In this document: piece by piece, positions 62,628 through 64,000 of the stretch
Layout of the letters: each line of letters opens with the position of its first letter
Numbering within the stretch: position 1 is the first letter of the stretch
Origin: Sphingomonas hankyongi
Lineage (GTDB): Bacteria > Pseudomonadota > Alphaproteobacteria > Sphingomonadales > Sphingomonadaceae
NCBI RefSeq assembly: GCF_023516575.1
Contig: NZ_JAMGBE010000003.1
Span: 434,001-498,000 of the forward strand
DNA: 64,000 bases
Direction of reading: 5' to 3'
Translations under genes and position numbers: made by a program
Notes under the pieces: generated by a model
What the model saw: the letters and a program-made list of their open reading frames with translations, nothing else
Database searches by the model: none
Told to the model about the DNA's origin: nothing

Positions 62628-63247
62628 GCCGCCTCGCCAATCATACTATTCTCGATCAGCGCGCGGCGGATTGTAGGTAGGCTGAGCCTGGCGCGTTCGG
62701 CGATCGCGAATCGGTCCACGGCCTCAACGGCGCGTTCGGCAGTCCAATAGTCGCGATGGAGACGCTCGCTCATGAAGCGCAACGCATCGGCCGGCACATG
62801 TAGACCCCGATCGGCGAAGAAAAGCTGGATCAGCCCCGAGAAGAGCATGTCGTCGGGATGATCTATGCGCGCGACCGGCGTAACTGCGAGCCGCGTCTTC
62901 AGATCAGGCAGTCGCGGCGACCATGCCGGCGGCGCTTGATCCGCGACCATCACCAAAGGATGCCCGCTGTCCTGCGCCTGGTTCCACGCATGGAACAGCT
63001 CTTCTTCGTCTCGCTGCTCGGCCTCGTCGAACAGCCGACCACCTACCCTTTCGGCAAAGGTGCGCGCCAATAACGTACGGCCGGAACGCCTTGGACCGAT
63101 CAGGATCGTCGATTTGACCGGCCAAAGGCTCCACTTGCGAAAGTGCTCGAAGGCCTCCCGATTCGCTTCGCTGACGATGAAGCGGGCGTCGCCTTCGCTT
63201 TGCGGCCAGTCGAGCGGGAGCGCGATCTGGTCGTGACCGCGGTTCAT
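62624..63247 (-). CDS. hdaA: DnaA-related regulator HdaA
   Basis: This 207-residue DnaA-like AAA protein has N-terminal QIALPL (7-12), a sliding-clamp-binding motif as in Hda, and the P-loop IGPRRSGRTLL. A C-terminal lid segment SLPTIRRALIE follows. It promotes hydrolysis of DnaA-ATP after initiation. The P-loop GxRRSGRT lacks the usual Lys of GKT, as in several Hda proteins I recall. The start at 63247 overlaps the upstream stop by 4 bases; a longer frame lacks the QIALPL-start. Confidence 0.9.
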   Translation of the reverse strand: MNRGHDQIALPLDWPQSEGDARFIVSEANREAFEHFRKWSLWPVKSTILIGPRRSGRTLLARTFAERVGGRLFDEAEQRDEEELFHAWNQAQDSGHPLVMVADQAPPAWSPRLPDLKTRLAVTPVARIDHPDDMLFSGLIQLFFADRGLHVPADALRFMSERLHRDYWTAERAVEAVDRFAIAERARLSLPTIRRALIENSMIGEAA

Positions 63248-64000
63248 TCGGCCCCGGAAACCTGGTTCGACGCGGGCGGCGGCTGCGCCGGTGTGGACGG
63301 AGGCGGCGCTTGTGGCGCGGGCGGCTGCGGAATCGGCGGCGGCTTTTCGGAACCGGAGCGTACCCGAACCACCGTTCCAGATGCCTCCGCGACCCACCCA
63401 CGGGCGCTCAGCGCGGCAGCCAGGCTGGAAATGCCCCCGCGGTATGAGACCAGCACGTAGCTCGTGCCACCCGGATTGATCTGCTGCGGCGTGGCCGATT
63501 CGATCCCCGGCAGGGTCCGAAGGTGGGCCATGGCGAAATTGTACATGTTCACGTCGCCGCTGATCTGCACCTGATAGGCATTGGCCGGCGCCGCGACTGC
63601 CGCGACCGGCGCTTCCAACGGAAGCTCGAGCACTGGGGGCGGAGGAAGATCGAGCGACGAATCGCGCACGAGCATGCCGGCAGCGAGCGCATTGCCGAAA
63701 AGCTCATCCATGCGCCGCACGCCTTCGGCCATCATCTGAGGCAAGGCATCGCTGTTTGCGGCCGTCAGGGTGAATCCTCCAACAATCTCATTGTCGGGAC
63801 CGTGACGGGCGATGAACCGCGCGCGAGCCGGTCCGCCCGGATAGAGCCGCTGAACCTGCACCTCCGCGACGAGGATATCGGCGGCGCCATAATAATCGAT
63901 GATGTTGCGCCACCAGCCTCGTCCGGGCCGGATCGTTTGGGAAGCGTTGACCAACATCGGATCGGCACCAAGGCCGCTCACTCGAACGTAATCGATCGGG
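63244..64000 (-). CDS. Exported or periplasmic protein, 5' end beyond the window
   Basis: The frame is open to the right edge, so the N-terminus is missing; a GTG at 63981 is only an internal candidate. About 250 residues are visible. They include an alpha/beta part (ADILVAEVQVQRLYPGG), a domain QVQISGDVNMYNFAMAHLRT with an ACT/ferredoxin-like strand pattern, and a Pro-rich tail (PPPIPQPPAPQAPPPS). In some bacteria hda neighbours a DUF2066 protein; this may be its counterpart, but I cannot confirm it. It is coupled to hdaA by a 4-base overlap. Confidence 0.6.
   Translation of the reverse strand, partial: PIDYVRVSGLGADPMLVNASQTIRPGRGWWRNIIDYYGAADILVAEVQVQRLYPGGPARARFIARHGPDNEIVGGFTLTAANSDALPQMMAEGVRRMDELFGNALAAGMLVRDSSLDLPPPPVLELPLEAPVAAVAAPANAYQVQISGDVNMYNFAMAHLRTLPGIESATPQQINPGGTSYVLVSYRGGISSLAAALSARGWVAEASGTVVRVRSGSEKPPPIPQPPAPQAPPPSTPAQPPPASNQVSGAE

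Overview
The window is a 64-kb, GC-rich, tightly packed chromosomal segment. It most likely comes from a sphingomonad (Alphaproteobacteria, Sphingomonadales). Pointers to this are a 440-residue proS without the insertion domain, a CckA-type hybrid kinase, an HdaA-like protein with a clamp-binding N-terminus, a eukaryote-like NADP-isocitrate dehydrogenase, a small WGxxG-type surface protein, and three exact EcfG-type promoters (GGAAC-N16/17-CGTT) of the alphaproteobacterial general stress response. The genus is an inference; no rRNA is present to confirm it.

Layout, left to right. 1-4,800: the minus-strand translation cluster rpsB-tsf-pyrH-frr (frr cut by the window edge), a small plus-strand membrane-protein gene with a candidate LexA box, and pssA-psd for phosphatidylethanolamine. 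4,869-14,932: icd with a coupled HExxH membrane protein, a flavin monooxygenase, a CPA2 cation/proton antiporter, alaS, mtgA and a stress-regulated hemerythrin protein. 14,939-22,741: dnaE, an LprI-like protein, and the proS-lolC-lolD operon. 22,742-23,108 is the only long stretch without a recognised gene. It holds a 35-codon ORF with a Shine-Dalgarno, a series of hairpins and a plus-strand terminator. 23,109-31,010: a surface protein, a cystathionine beta-lyase-like enzyme, a sulfotransferase-like protein, a lipoprotein pair, tRNA-Met(CAU), a DUF3775-like protein, a 2'-5' RNA ligase-like protein and kup. 31,151-38,089: alanine dehydrogenase, the cytochrome c maturation operon ccmCDEFGHI (no adjacent ccmAB) and a leucine-dehydrogenase-family gene.

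38,123-40,324 is the most unusual region. A 30-bp exact direct repeat is shared by an intact tRNA-His(GUG) and a displaced 3' tRNA relic 2.1 kb away, as expected for an element integrated into the tRNA. The DNA between the repeats has no integrase. It carries nine tiny collinear minus-strand ORFs (32-81 aa), several joined by 4-bp start/stop overlaps.

40,413-64,000: a HIT protein, a Crp/Fnr regulator, tRNA-Val(CAC), HU, Lon, an L,D-transpeptidase, ClpX (without clpP), an alpha/beta hydrolase, a FAT-GUY-like single-domain response regulator next to CckA, an M13 peptidase, smpB-dapA, a lytic transglycosylase, greB, a PPK2 relative with altered catalytic residues, aspS, rnd, an I78 inhibitor lipoprotein, hdaA, and a gene cut by the right edge.

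Themes linking the genes are translation and its quality control (rpsB, tsf, alaS, proS, aspS, smpB, Lon, ClpX), envelope building (mtgA, lolCD, L,D-transpeptidase, lytic transglycosylase), respiration (ccm, icd) and cell-cycle/stress signalling (CckA, HdaA, EcfG promoters, the response regulator).
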